DNA from: Ignelater luminosus
Lineage: Eukaryota > Arthropoda > Insecta > Coleoptera > Elateridae
Reading direction: 5' to 3'
Length of the DNA stretch: 64,000 nucleotides
NCBI GenBank assembly: GCA_011009095.1
Contig: VTPC01001902.1
Span: 111,238-175,237 of the forward strand
The position numbers were made by a program, and so were the translations under genes. This document shows, in pieces, positions 23,889-35,298 of this stretch (position 1 is the stretch's first letter; each line of letters opens with the position of its first letter). The notes below the pieces were generated by a model. That model was not told the origin of the DNA, did no database searches, and saw only the letters and a list, made by a program, of their open reading frames with translations.

Positions 23889-25065
23889 GGTCAATGCTAG
23901 GATATTTAGCGCCTATGGCAGAATTTTTTAGGACACCTTCATGTGGTAAACAGGATGATGCAAGGTGAAGTTTCATTGGTCTTATTCGTCTAGTCAGGCG
24001 CTCATGGTAAGTTATCTCATTTGCATGCTTTTGCTCTAGCTCTGCTTTAGATAATCTTGTAAAACTGCAAATTGTACTTAGGGACTTACAGGTATGGATC
24101 TTCATAATGCTACTAAATATGTGGAAATTCTGGAAAAAACCGCTAAACACTTGTAGCCACTAAATAACCAAAAGATTTTTATACTTGCTGCACCAAGCAG
24201 TAGTAATCACGTGCAAGCCTTGTGATATTTCCAAAAAGGGGAAAATTTACTCCAGTTGGAACACTGACTACAACACAAGTAGTGTGAATGGGACACTAGT
24301 TTTCTTGCCCAACCAATAAAATCTCTTATTTTCTAAAACACATGCTGATCACATGTCTTTATAACTGTATCTGTTTGGTGTGGTAAGTATAGTTCTAAAA
24401 TATGGATTGCATAACACCATTTGAAATATAGAAGAATGTTTAGAGAATCTGTGGCACTACCTGATTATACAAAAAGTATGTCTAGAATTTACATAATCCT
24501 TAAGTTGCAAATTGAATATAGGAACTTCCACATATGTGTTTGGAAATTCTAAAAAGAATGCTGAGAATTTAGAGAAAAATTGTGGAAATCTACAATAAAT
24601 ACTGCAGACATTAAATAAGCAACAAATCATTAGATAATCCATGGTGGGATACTGAGTGTACAAAAAGTACATCTAGAATTCACAAAATTGTAAAGTTGCA
24701 AATCAAATTTAGGGACTTACAGATACAGGTTTTCATAATTTTAATAAATGTCTGAATATTATAAGAATGCTGGAAATTCTGGGAAAAACTCTGAGAATCT
24801 ACTCAACACTTGTAGACACTAAATAACCAACAGATTATTAGTTTGAAATTATGAACTACGTCATGCCATTCGAGATGTAGAAGAATCTTTAAATCAGGGC
24901 CTGGGTTAGGATATTTGGTACCTATGGCAGAATTTCTTAAGACACCTTCATGTGGTAAACAAGGTGGTACATGGTGCATTTAATGTTAGTTTCAGTTGTC
25001 TTATTCTCCATTGTGTAATGCCTAGTCATCACAGAGTCTATGGCAAGTTACTTCATTTGCATCCT
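23889..25065. repeat. cluster of imperfect direct repeats
   Basis: Two units recur. Unit A is at about 23889-24055 and again at 24896-25065 (shared words aggatattt, cctatggcagaattt, gacaccttcatgtggtaaac). Unit B is at about 24067-24175, 24505-24635 and 24692-24841 (shared words gttgcaaat, gggacttaca, ggaaattct, cacttgtag...cactaaataacca). Similarity is imperfect, so the array is old. It looks like a segmentally amplified repeat, not a simple satellite. Confidence 0.6.
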
Positions 25066-25637
25066 TGCACCGGACCTGGGTAAAGGTAAAAAGAAGATGT
25101 TGAGAGAACAGAAAAAAGCCCAAGACAGGTAAAATAATAGAGAGAGAAGAAAAGGATTTTGAACTTCTAATTTCAATCACTACTTTAATTATCAGTGAAT
25201 TGCAGAACAAAATGTTAAAATATCATGACATCAAAAAATTAATGATTCAATGATGCATGTACTAGTCATTGCAACACAACTGATATTTAAGTTTATTGTT
25301 TTAATACTAGTTTTGTTAATTTTTTTCCAAATATTCGCATTGTTTTAATTTATTTTACTGTAGAGAACATGCATGTAACATATCCTGGGAGTACTATCTA
25401 TATGCTGTACTATCTTTCTCATTCTTATTCATTACAAACCAAGTTTTGTATCTTTTAGTAAGCCATCCTCAGGTGTAATGTGAGGAATTATTTTAATTTA
25501 CTATTAACATTATGTAATACTTAAAAAGTTAAAAGTTAATTAATTAAATATAAAGTGGTAACAATTAGGAGGAATGAACTTAAAATGGCACAGCTGATTA
25601 GAAAGAATATATATAGGGACTTCAGCTGTCACTTGGG

Positions 25638-25720
25638 GAAGTTCAGGCTGATTTAATTGGAACAGCAGTGATGCAGATTATCACAGATGTGGGTTCAAAT
25701 CCTACATGAGAATTGATTTT
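25638..25720 (+). repeat. tRNA-like Pol III cassette (tRNA pseudogene or SINE head)
   Basis: Three arms of a tRNA cloverleaf fold in the right order. The D-arm has stem GCTG/CAGC (25647-25650 with 25663-25666) and GG in the loop. The anticodon arm has a perfect 5-bp stem GTGAT/ATCAC around the 7-base loop gcagatt (25668-25684). The T-arm is stem gtggg/cctac with loop ttcaaat (25689-25705). The A-box-like aggctgatttaattgg and the B-box gggttcaaatcc are well placed, and a T run follows at about 25716. The acceptor stem does not pair and loop position 33 is C, not U, so it is not a functional tRNA. Confidence 0.5.
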
Positions 25721-28049
25721 TCTATATGTATTACTTCACCTTTATTAATTTACAAAAATCTAATTAATATTCAGAGTGAGTCTTTTCTAAAGTTTAGTAT
25801 GGGGATCTCAGGAACTAGCAGAGATAGAGAGACGATTATGGGGAAAGAATTGCAGTTTTACAAGCTCAATTTAATGAGCTTTTTGTTTTTTGGTTAAAAT
25901 GCATGGCTAACTAGATATCTCGCAACAATCATTTTTTTTTGTTATTTTGTTCGGTGCCTATGGCTCTGTTATTATTGACTTTAAAAAAACTGTGTAAAGG
26001 AAAACGTTGTAGGTAATTATGTGCTTAATAATACAGTCTAACCAAATTTTTTATTTAAGCTACAATTTTTGAGTTATGATACAACTTGTGTTTTTTCTAA
26101 TGGAAACCATAGTTGACCATGACTTTATAGAAAAAGGCCCTTTTTTAATGATTCTAATAATATACCACTTGGTATGGTTATTTTTATAAATAAATAAATT
26201 TTGGCCTTTTTTCTTTTCATTTTTGAACTGTTCAAGTAGTATGCTATGGAAACAATTGATAGATGCGCATTGCGTTTAATAATAAAATTCAAGTTAGTTA
26301 TTAAAATTTTTCTTTTAATTTCAAAATTATAAACATAATTATTTTGGTGTGAAATGTTTATTCCATTGAAGTTACAATTTTAAATAAAAATAATTTTTGA
26401 GAAACTAATAAACAGAGAATGACGAATGATAAATTAAGAAACAATAAAGGAAATTAGGATATAAATAAAGTAGTACTAAAACAACGTAATTTTAGCATAT
26501 AACTTCATGTCACCAGTAAATAGAAGACATTTAGAATGTGTTTACTATTGAAGGAAGATCATTAATGAATAACAAAAAAAGCAGTAGTCCAAGATTTGAT
26601 CTTTGGAGAATTCCAGAATCTGCTTTTTTATATAGAGATGTACTACAGCTTTATCTGACACAAAATAACGTATTTTTTAAATATGAAGCAAGAAATAAAA
26701 GACTAAATTGGTATCCAATCCTATTAAAATTGTTTAATTTTCTTTTTGCAATGTTTCAAAGATAATATTTTTGTTCTCCCTTATCAAGTTAATTATAACA
26801 GTAGAATAATTCAGTTTTATCTGTACACTAGAACTAAATCTAAAAGTAGGCACAAATACACAAGCAAGTAACCCTTTCGTTCATTTTTCCATTTTACAGT
26901 TTTTAGGCTATGGCACTGCTTATCAACACAAAAAACACAGAACGTTATCAAAATTATTGTTTATAACAAATGCTAAAAAAATTCAGATTTCAATGCAACT
27001 AAATTATTTATTATTATAAATTAATGTTTAATAAAGTGATCTCAAATTCTCAAATTGAATGAAACCTGATAATAGGATTGCAAACTTCTCACTTCTATTA
27101 ACCCGAACAATTTCAGAGCTTTCAGTGTCAGAGAACCAATGAGAGCCTTTAAGGGAGAAAGGGATAGATACGGGATAAAAGGTTGAACAACAGTTTCTCA
27201 CATTGAACTTTTACACAGGGCCTCAAAACGAAAAATATATTGTTCAGTTTTGTCCTATCACAACCGAAATGTTTCAGTTTAGTGTTTTCATTCCCATTAC
27301 TCTATCAGTTAACAGCGTTCTTACTTTTATTAAATTCTATTAATTGAAATAATGCCGTTAGGTAAACTCAGAAAATTTTATAATTGAAAAGGTTTTTCCC
27401 AGTTTATTATTATAACTGCTACTATGAGGAATTACTTTAATCAACCAAGAAATTTTCTTTATTTGTGCCAGTTTCAATCGGTAATTAAAACTTCTTTATT
27501 TAGTTATTATTTGGACAGTTGGTAACAGATGTTAAGTTCAAATGAAAAGATTTGCAAATAAATTAATCTAAGACATTTAATTTTGTTTTCCCAGGCTACT
27601 TTGATAAGACAAATAAGTAAACACCTGTTATACATTATCATTACATACAATTTTTAATTCTACATACAGGGGAGTTCAAGCCACAAGGTGCATAGGGAAT
27701 TGCATGGTTGGAGAGAGTACATTGCAGTCGCCTGTAGTGTGTAGTGGAAACAAGATAGAACGCTAGAAATAAAAACGTGCTGCCTTGGAAACAAATGATT
27801 TGATTTGTATTAAAAACAAAGTGAACACTTGCTTATGTTATAAATGGAGGGGAAGATTTTTGCTTCTATCTCGCTTCCACTACAGGTGACTCCAATGTAC
27901 TCTGTCCAACCAATGCAATTGCCTGTAAACCTAGGACTTGGACTCTCCTATATATTATTTGTCACAGCAATTATTTATTTGTTGATACAGTTTATTCATG
28001 AGATTTTTACATACATTCATATTTGAAGAAATTCTTTCATTTCTGTAGA
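25721..28049. other. intronic stretch without recognised features
   Basis: AT-rich part of the large scalloped intron between the 28.8 and 20.6 kb exons. Short open frames occur (for example 26538-26765) but show no motif, codon bias or flanking splice sites that would support a gene. Confidence 0.4.
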
Positions 28050-28700
28050 TCGCTTAAGACTTAAACCCTTGTTGATTATCACTTATACATTTCTTAACAC
28101 AAGAAAACATTTTTGAATAAATATGTTCAAATAACTTTGTGGAAGTTGATGGAAAGGATATTGGCCTATAGTTAGTTATCTATAGTTTATCTCCTTTTTT
28201 TGAATATTGGAGTAACTATGACTTGTTTATAGGTTTCTGAGAAACTTTTAATTTTTATTGATAAGTTAAAGATGTAAATTAAAAGATCCCCATTCTTTTT
28301 AGACATAGGGAGGTGTGTTATTTAGACTAGTTGCTTTTGGTTTTAATCTTTTTATAGCATTTCTGGTATGCTGATATTGTTGTTACTAGAAATAATTGTA
28401 GAAACATCATACGAAGCAGAAGTGTCTGAATAGACAGATTGAAAATATTTAGCAAAACCTTCAGCTATATCTGATTCTTCAATAGGTTTGTTATTATAAT
28501 TGAAGTTTGATATATTTAATGTATTTTTATTTTTGATGTTTATATAATTCCAAAATTCTTTGACATTCTGTTCTTTCTTCAACATTTAAACATACATATT
28601 ATAAGCTTGTTTTACTAGCTGTTTTAATTTTTTCCTCTTTTCTTTGTATAAATCATGAAATTTATTCTTTCTGTAATAGTTATTACAATCATATGTGTTG
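28050..28700 (-). pseudogene. non-LTR retrotransposon (LINE) fragment, start of reverse transcriptase
   Basis: On the minus strand, 28585-28352 reads EQNVKEFWNYINIKNK, NKPIEESDIAEGFAKYFQSV and YSD, which is the linker between endonuclease and reverse transcriptase in jockey-type LINEs (FWxxxN...IAxxFAxYFxSVY). Further downstream in the same frame, VIVTPIFKKGDKL (near 28230-28190), a stop, then ITNYRPISFPSTSTKLFEHI give reverse transcriptase motif 1 (PIFKKGDK...NYRPIS...KxFE). In-frame stops separate the parts. The catalytic YxDD region is not present, so the element is truncated at both ends. Confidence 0.8.
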
Positions 28701-28809
28701 ATCATGATCATATTTATCTATAAGAATGGTTATAAGACAGTTATTAGTTACTGAACTCTAATTAGACTTTAGCAATGAAACAAAAGGATTATAAAAAAGA
28801 AATACTTAC

Positions 28810-28850
28810 TCTTGCGACGTGCCAGGCTGTAAACCAGGTTGCCAAAATTG
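28810..28850 (-). CDS. sd: scalloped coding micro-exon (FWQPGLQP motif)
   Basis: This 41-nt exon has an acceptor ending attttcag and a donor GTAAGTATT. It encodes QFWQPGLQPGTSQ plus the first two bases of an Asp codon, residues 176-189. The FWQPGLQPGTSQDVKPF segment corresponds to the FWPG/SQDVKPF linker of TEAD proteins. It is too short to stand out as an open reading frame. It was placed because its flanking splice sites are strong and it restores phase exactly between the neighbouring exons. A LINE fragment lies about 110 bp past its donor. Confidence 0.92.
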
Positions 28851-30177
28851 CTGAAAATAAAACACATGACAGTTACTTAATTTTAATACCAAGCATGATT
28901 TGTTCACAACAACCACAGTATTTATAACTGAATAAAATAAGATTTGTCATATTTTAATCAAAATGAAGCCATTTTAGATATTAAAGTAAGCAGAATAAGC
29001 ATCAGATATTAGCCGATAATACACAGCAAGTAAGCATAGATTCCTCACTCCAACATTACAATAATTAGCCATCGAAACTCTTTCATTTACAATAATCTAA
29101 GAAACTCGGTTAACATTAGTCATGCAAAACTTAAAACGTGTCAAATTATATAAATATCATAATACATGTATTATGTTTGCTACGCTTCAGGTTTTGCATT
29201 ATAAGTGTATTAGAAATGCTACAGACATCGTGAGTATGGTAATAATTATTTTATTTATTTTTATTGATAACTCAGGCAAATTACACATGTTTCAATGACT
29301 TGAAGAGTGACATATTTGTTTTGTATTTGTATTATATTAGGTACTAGAACTTATAGCTTTAAATATTAAAAATAAGTATTAACTTATTTTGAAGCAAAGC
29401 AGAACCTTCTGAGAAGTAGGTATAGTCAGTGGAAACTACTTGGGAGTCCAAGAAGGATTTGAAAAGGTTCATAACAAGCTGTAGCCTCAAAATATATAGA
29501 AATGAAACAAAAATAGAATTTTATTAAAAAAGGTAATTAATCATCCTCAACATAATTCAAACCTATGGTCTTTCAATTGGGATCGTCAATTATTTATAAT
29601 CATGTTTTTATTATTTAAAGAAAAGAGAATTCTTTAAAAATTAATGTTTTCTCTGCTGCAATGGAGTATTTAAAAATTGCTTGTATTCAATGAAATATTT
29701 TTTGTCCAAAGTCCTTTTCATTGAATAAACATGTGTTTCTTTGGAGTTATTCCAAAAATAAAACAAAATAATTAGTCTGATAGCAATTACGTCTGGCACG
29801 CCCTTGGATATCTATCATTTCTTGGAAAATCTAGAAATGATTAAAAAATTATTTAATTTCTCTAAATCTTTTCATTGTTTCATGTAACTATTACTGTCAA
29901 AATTGTGATTTGACTGTAGGTTACATAAGTTTTTAAATTAAACATGCTGACTGCACACAAAGAAGTAAATGAAAGATCTAGACAAATAAAATAAGCTTTA
30001 AATCATTTTTAATTTGAAATAATCAGAATTTTCAAGAAATGCTAGTTTCTGTTACAGTATGACGCCGACATATACACACGACAGCATATTAAGCTAAAGC
30101 TTAATTTAAAAGTTTAATAAATGCGCTATAATGAAAGGAAAAAGGATCCATGGCTCGGGTAAGCAGGATTAACTTAC
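28851..30177 (-). other. scalloped intron without recognised features
   Basis: This intron of about 1.3 kb is AT-rich, with good splice sites at both ends. I saw no gene or transposon end in it. Confidence 0.4.
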
Positions 30178-30315
30178 CGGTCCAGGATAGGATGCGGGAG
30201 GAGTGAGACCAAGACCAAGACCTGCTGACTTGCTGTGCATTGCGGTAGCAGACACAATCTGCGCGCTTGACATGCTGGACATGGTTTGCAGTGCTTTCTC
30301 CTTGGCTGCATGATC
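30178..30315 (-). CDS. sd: scalloped coding exon, post-TEA linker; possible cassette exon
   Basis: This 138-nt exon has an acceptor ending tttgctag and a donor GTAAGTTA. It encodes residues 130-175: DHAAKEKALQTMSSMSSAQI, VSATAMHSKSAGLGLGLTPP and ASYPGP. The block KALQxMxxMSSAQIVSATA is conserved among TEAD proteins just after the TEA domain. Both ends are in phase 0 and the length is a multiple of three, so the exon can be skipped without frameshift, joining AKLKV directly to QFWQPG. TEAD genes are known for alternative splicing in this linker; whether it happens here needs RNA evidence. Confidence 0.94.
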
Positions 30316-33280
30316 CTAGCAAACCACATACCATCACCATATTAACCCCAAAAGTTATTGATAATACTAAAGAGTGGTTTAGACAAAAGTACTGAAAGTT
30401 TGATTGTTTTTCAGTTTTGAACTGGTATAATGAAGTTCAAGATGTTAGTTCCAAAGAGCTGTTCATTCCTTAAATACATGCTTTAGTTTCTATTTCAATT
30501 AATATAATACAATTATATAGGTAATAAATAAGTACAATATAGTAAGTAAGTGTAATCATAAAGTAGCCTTCAAATAAAGTGTTAGGTTTGGTTTTACTAA
30601 AATTAATTTACATAATTGAAAAATTGTAGTTATATCTTTACATAAGAATGTAGTCGCAGATAAGACTGTCTAGTATTTAAAAAAAAATAAAATTGAATTG
30701 TGGAGTAAATACCAAAACTGACAAGTTGTTCGGTATCGTATTCAAACCGTGACAAGAAAGAAGAAATGTGGGAAAAAAGGGATCAGAAACGAGAGGTATG
30801 GCTTTTTCAATTAAAACAGTAAAACATCCTAGAAAAATAAAGAAAACGCCAGAAACAAGTAAACCTAACATCAATCTGCTCTATTTAATTTTGGCCACAT
30901 ACCTGAATTTTTACAATTATTGTATTGTAAAAAGATAGGTAGTATATTCCACATATTGACTAAAGAGCATTTTTTATTACTTGTGGTAAGACTTCATTTA
31001 AACAGATAGAATCTTTCTTTATGAATTCTAACCTTGAGAGTGATTCGTCCAGTCAAGATGGTTTTCGCTGAAGAATCATACCATATCAAATGATTCAATT
31101 AAGAAGGAAAGAAACTTACCCCACTGTTTTGATTTCTATCAAATTGATTCATCTGTTATGTCCATTAAAATATTTAAAAATCCAAATTTTTAGTTACGAG
31201 GCTCTAAAAATTTCATTTATGCTTCAGCACAAAGTTCACCATAACATTAACATAAGATCTAAACTTGGAATTCAGCAAAACTAAAGAAAAAGATTTCTGA
31301 GCGACCTTAAAATTAAAACTTTTATAAAATTGATCATATTGGATACTATAGGAGAGTCCATGAAGAATGCTGCAAAATAGTTTTTTTCCCCAGCATTGTT
31401 GGCTCTACCTGGTTAGTAGTTGCAGCGAATTCTGTGTTGAAGATCAAGGAAAAAAATATATATTTTTTTAATTTATAGCCTTGTAACTGAGAACTACTAT
31501 AATGCCCAGTTCCTGAAAGCAATTTATCTAACTGATAAAGTTATGCATTCTATAAATTGCCAAAAGTTGTAATATTTATATCGTAGCAAGTTGGTGTGAT
31601 AAGTTATGTAGCGCCGGCGAATTCTACCGCACTTAGAGATTTCGCGCAGTTTTTTTTAATTACCGATAGCTAATAGCAGGTTAAGTTTAGGATAAAAATA
31701 CCAGTAAAGAATGATAATGTTGTTGGAAAGTGTGTAACAGTTTTCAATTATTTCACTTTTTTAAAGTATTTTTTGTTTTTCTAGTGTTGCAAGTGCAGTA
31801 GCCACCTATCGGTTTTTGTCATAACTACTTAAGAAACTGATAGATATCAAGTCGAGTACAATATTTTAAAAAACACTTAAGAAGTTCAGCAGTTCCATAA
31901 AATTATGTATCCAATAATTATGTGATACATAACACCAGATTTCAGAAATCAGGCATAAATGAGATAAAAATCTAAAAGTTTGGATTTTTCATTACCTTAA
32001 GAGTCACACAGATAAGTCGAAACAAAATATGCAGTAAAATTCATCGAATCACTTCATATGCAACTCCAAAATTCTACCCATGTTTGTTATTTTCCGATAC
32101 TCTATTACATATTTGAGAATTATTAAAATTGAAGGACACTTGTGAGGTTTGCTTAGAATAAAACAGATGTTCAACTAATGTATAGCGGTTTCATTAAAAT
32201 ATTCTTAAATGTTTGATGTGACTTATAAAAACAGTTTGCAAAGTGAGTTATTTATTAGTGTGTTACATATAGAATATGGAAAAGCCAAAATTGCCACATA
32301 TTTTTCTTAGCTGTCTACTTGAATGTTAAAGGATAAAACCATACTTTGAGGGTTACCTCTCATAACAGTTTTTTAGTAATAAGAATCTAGCTGTTAAAAA
32401 TCAAACTTTATTAAAATAATTGACAGCAAAAAATATCTCCTACTTGGCAATATTAAAAAATTATGTTTGTATCATAATTGTCTGCTGGTTTACTACAAAT
32501 ATGGTAAGTGTATAATAGCCTGTTAGCCAGTACATCTAACCATTTACTTAACTTTTGTGCAGTGTGTTGAATAATAAGTTTTGTATACAAAGCCGTAAGG
32601 GAGAGTGGGGCTCAATGGCCATGGGCAAACAGTGGTCACTTCAACACAAAACAATTATTTTGAAGCATAAAATAACACTACTTTGTAGAATAAAAAAAAT
32701 TATGATTAAAACGATAAATTGCTTTATTCTACAAAATGACCTTATTTTAAGTCTTAAAATAGCGGTTTTATGTTGAAGTTACAATTATTGGCAGATTTTT
32801 AGAAAATTAATGTAGGTAGTATACTGGCCTGCCAGTCAGCAGAATTCAAGAATTAATTAAAATTGTTCACTATCAGCAGATTTATTTTTACTCATGAAAG
32901 TTATGAAAGTAGGGAGCAAATAACAAAAATGTTCCATAAATACATCAAAAAACTGGACACACTATATCTACTGACTACTCTTCCTTTAACCTACTAGCGG
33001 CCAGTTACAAAAAATATTACCATAATGTAGTCTATTCTACAACATATTAAAAGATAAATTCACTTTGGGGGTGTTACATAACACAGTCCTGTTCAATAAA
33101 CATATGTCCAGCCTGATAATCCACTAATGAAAGTAAAGGTAAAAGAAATTTAACATATCTCAATTGATATATTAAAAATTAAATAAACAATAATAAAATC
33201 TTTTAAGATTCTAGAATGTTGGTTCCACTATATCTATATGTACATAGTACATACAAGGTATAACTGACGTTCAATGTAGA
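30316..33280 (-). other. scalloped intron, mostly unrecognised DNA
   Basis: AT-rich intron DNA. Small open frames (30677-30874, 31090-31284, 32555-32776) lack any recognisable motif. No TIR pair was found before the MITE at 33283. Confidence 0.4.
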
Positions 33281-33282
33281 TA

Positions 33283-33547
33283 CAGAGTGATTGTAAATGA
33301 GTGAGGATGGTTTGAATTTGGCGCCACATTTAAATTATTTTCATGTTGGCACTACTTGTTTACTTTTTGCAATCTGTTAAATAATATAATCTACCTTTTT
33401 TGAGGTTATATAGTACTGTTTGTTATTATACTTTGTAAACAACACAGATTTGACAGATTGCAAAAAGTAAACAAGTAGTGCTAACATAAAAATAATTTAA
33501 ATGAGGCGCCAAATTCAAACCATCCCCACACATTTACAATCACTCTG
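33283..33547. mobile_element. 265-bp MITE with about 95-bp TIRs
   Basis: The left arm cagagtgattgtaaatgagt and onward (ggatggtttgaatttggcgc, gtttactttttgcaatctgt) is repeated in reverse complement by the right arm, which ends cagattgcaaaaagtaaac, gcgccaaattcaaaccatcc and tttacaatcactctg. Arms differ at only a few positions. TA precedes it at 33281-33282 and AA follows, consistent with a TA duplication that has mutated. It is almost pure hairpin, with no coding content, in the intron just downstream of the second TEA-domain exon. Confidence 0.8.
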
Positions 33548-33792
33548 AATCTTAGTTATCTGAAAAGATATAAAAAAAATTCTTACTGCAGCGTCTGATT
33601 TCACTTGAGATGATATCAACTTTTTAGTTTTAAATAAAAATATTGTTATTTCTAGTGTAATGAGAAGTGCAGCTGTTTATTTTGAATCAATTTTTTATCT
33701 TTTCAAATAACTGAGATTATCTGCCTCAATTTGTATTTTAAAAAAAAATGTAAAAACTATACTTAAAAAAGAAAAACACAAATAGTACTTAC

Positions 33793-33923
33793 AACTTTCA
33801 GTTTCGCTTGTATTTCTCGAAGTTTTCTACGGGCAAGAACTTGAATATGTGAACTAACTTGCTTCCGTGTACGCGTTTTTCCTGTTCTTAATTTAATATA
33901 GCGGGCGATTAATTCATTCCTAC
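33793..33923 (-). CDS. sd: scalloped coding exon, second half of the TEA domain
   Basis: This 131-nt exon has an acceptor ending tttttccag and a donor GTAAGTACT. It completes the split Gly codon and encodes residues 86-129: [20 protein letters not shown], then [19 protein letters not shown] and AKLKV. These are helices 2 and 3 of the TEA domain; helix 3 ([13 protein letters not shown]) is the DNA-recognition helix in the TEAD family, and the basic stretch overlaps the nuclear localisation signal. The exon ends in phase 0. It is closely hemmed by transposons: a mariner starts 81 bp upstream of its acceptor and a 265-bp MITE begins 246 bp past its donor. Confidence 0.97.
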
Positions 33924-34005
33924 CTGGAAAAACAATAAAAGAAAATTAAGAGTCTTATTAATTGTACATTAGAAATAATAACAATAATTATTAATAATTG
34001 ACATA

Positions 34006-35296
34006 CGAGGGCTGTTTGACGGAAGCGTGACTTTTCGCTAGATAGTGCTGATATCGGTAAATCGAAAACATTAGCATATACGTCAGTCTTTTAGAGGCTT
34101 AACCTCCAAATTTCATGTCAATCCGTGAAATAGTATACATTTGACAGTCATAGAAATCAATTAAGTTTGTGCTATTTTGTAAATATGGAAAAACGTGAAT
34201 TTCGTGTTTTAATTAAACATTATTTTTTACGTGGAAAAACAGTGAACGAAACGGAGGAGCAATTACGGAAATATTACGATGAATCTGTTCCATCGCATGG
34301 AATGGTTTCCAAGTGGTTTAATTCATTTAAAACTGGCCGTATGAGCACCGATGATGGTGAACGCCCCGGGCCCTTACAAACGGTCACTACTAAGGAAATC
34401 GTTGACAAAATCCATAATATGGTAATGGCTGATCGACGTTTGAAAGTGATAGATAGTTGATGCTGTTGGCATCTCAATCGAACGGGTGCATAATATTTTA
34501 CACGAACATTTGCATATGAAAAAGGTATCGGCAAGATGGGTGCCGCGATTACTCACAGTGGACCAAATGAGAATCCGTGTTCAACTTTCAAATCAATGTT
34601 TCGTCATGTTACAACGTAATCCAGTTAGGTGTTTTCGCCGATATGTGATTGTTGACGAAACCTGGATTCACCACCACACCCCTGAGACAAAGGAACAGTC
34701 GAAACAATGGATTTCACCAGACGAACGTGCACCAAAGAAGACTAAAATTGGTCACTCGGCTAATAAGGTCATGGCGACTATTTTTTGGGATTCTAAAGGC
34801 ATAATCCATATTGACTATTTGGAAAGGGGTAAAACAATAACTGGCCAATATTATGCTGATTTATTGACCCGTTTTGATGTTATCTTAAAGAAAAAACGCC
34901 CACATTTGGCACGTAAGAAAGTGCTCTTTCATCACGACAACGCCCCATCTCATTCATCTGCAATTGCGACCGCTAAATTGGTACAATTACCCTACGAATT
35001 GCTTCCCCATCCACCATACTCACCGGATCTGGCCCCAAGCGACTTTTTTTTATTTCCGAATTTGAAAAAATCTCGCGCAGGAAAAACATTCGCATCAAAT
35101 GAAGAGGTTATTGTTGCAACGAAGGCCTATTTTGACGAGGTGCCAAAAGAACATTTCTCAGGCGGCTTAAAGAAATTGAAAAGTCGTTCGCCTAAGCGTG
35201 TAGCACTTGAAAGGAACTATGTTGAAAAATAATAAAACAAATCTAAGCTAAACCTGTTTTTTATTGAAATGTCACACTTCCGTCAAACAGCCCTCG
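34006..35296 (+). mobile_element. mariner element, nearly intact
   Basis: This 1291-bp element has 26-bp TIRs: cgagggctgtttgacggaag at the left and its inverted copy at 35271-35296, with one mismatch (c/t). TA flanks both sides (34004-34005 and 35297-35298). Length, TIR size and TA target are textbook mariner. It contains one transposase gene with a single frameshift (34167-35232). It sits in the 16.3 kb intron that splits the scalloped TEA domain, in antisense orientation, with its left end 81 bp from the exon acceptor. The near-perfect TIRs and single coding lesion point to recent insertion. Confidence 0.93.
34167..35232 (+). pseudogene. mariner transposase (DD34D), one frameshift
   Basis: The N-terminal part (34167-34460, MEKREFRVLIKHYFLRGKTV) contains the paired helix-turn-helix DNA-binding region that recognises the TIRs. 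The C-terminal part (to 35232) contains WVPRLLT, the first catalytic Asp in IVDETWIHHH, the second in HHDNAPSH, and the third in YSPDLAPSDFFLFPNLKK. There are 34 residues between the second and third Asp, the mariner DD34D signature. The two parts are in different frames; the shift lies near 34450, between RRLKV and IVDAVGISIERVHNI, and one base accounts for it. Total length matches a usual mariner transposase of about 350 residues. As it stands the protein is not made in full. Confidence 0.93.
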
Positions 35297-35298
35297 TA

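Noticed and set aside
26538-26765. 75-codon plus-strand frame in the 8.2 kb intron
   Set aside because: AT-driven open frame without recognisable domain or splice context.
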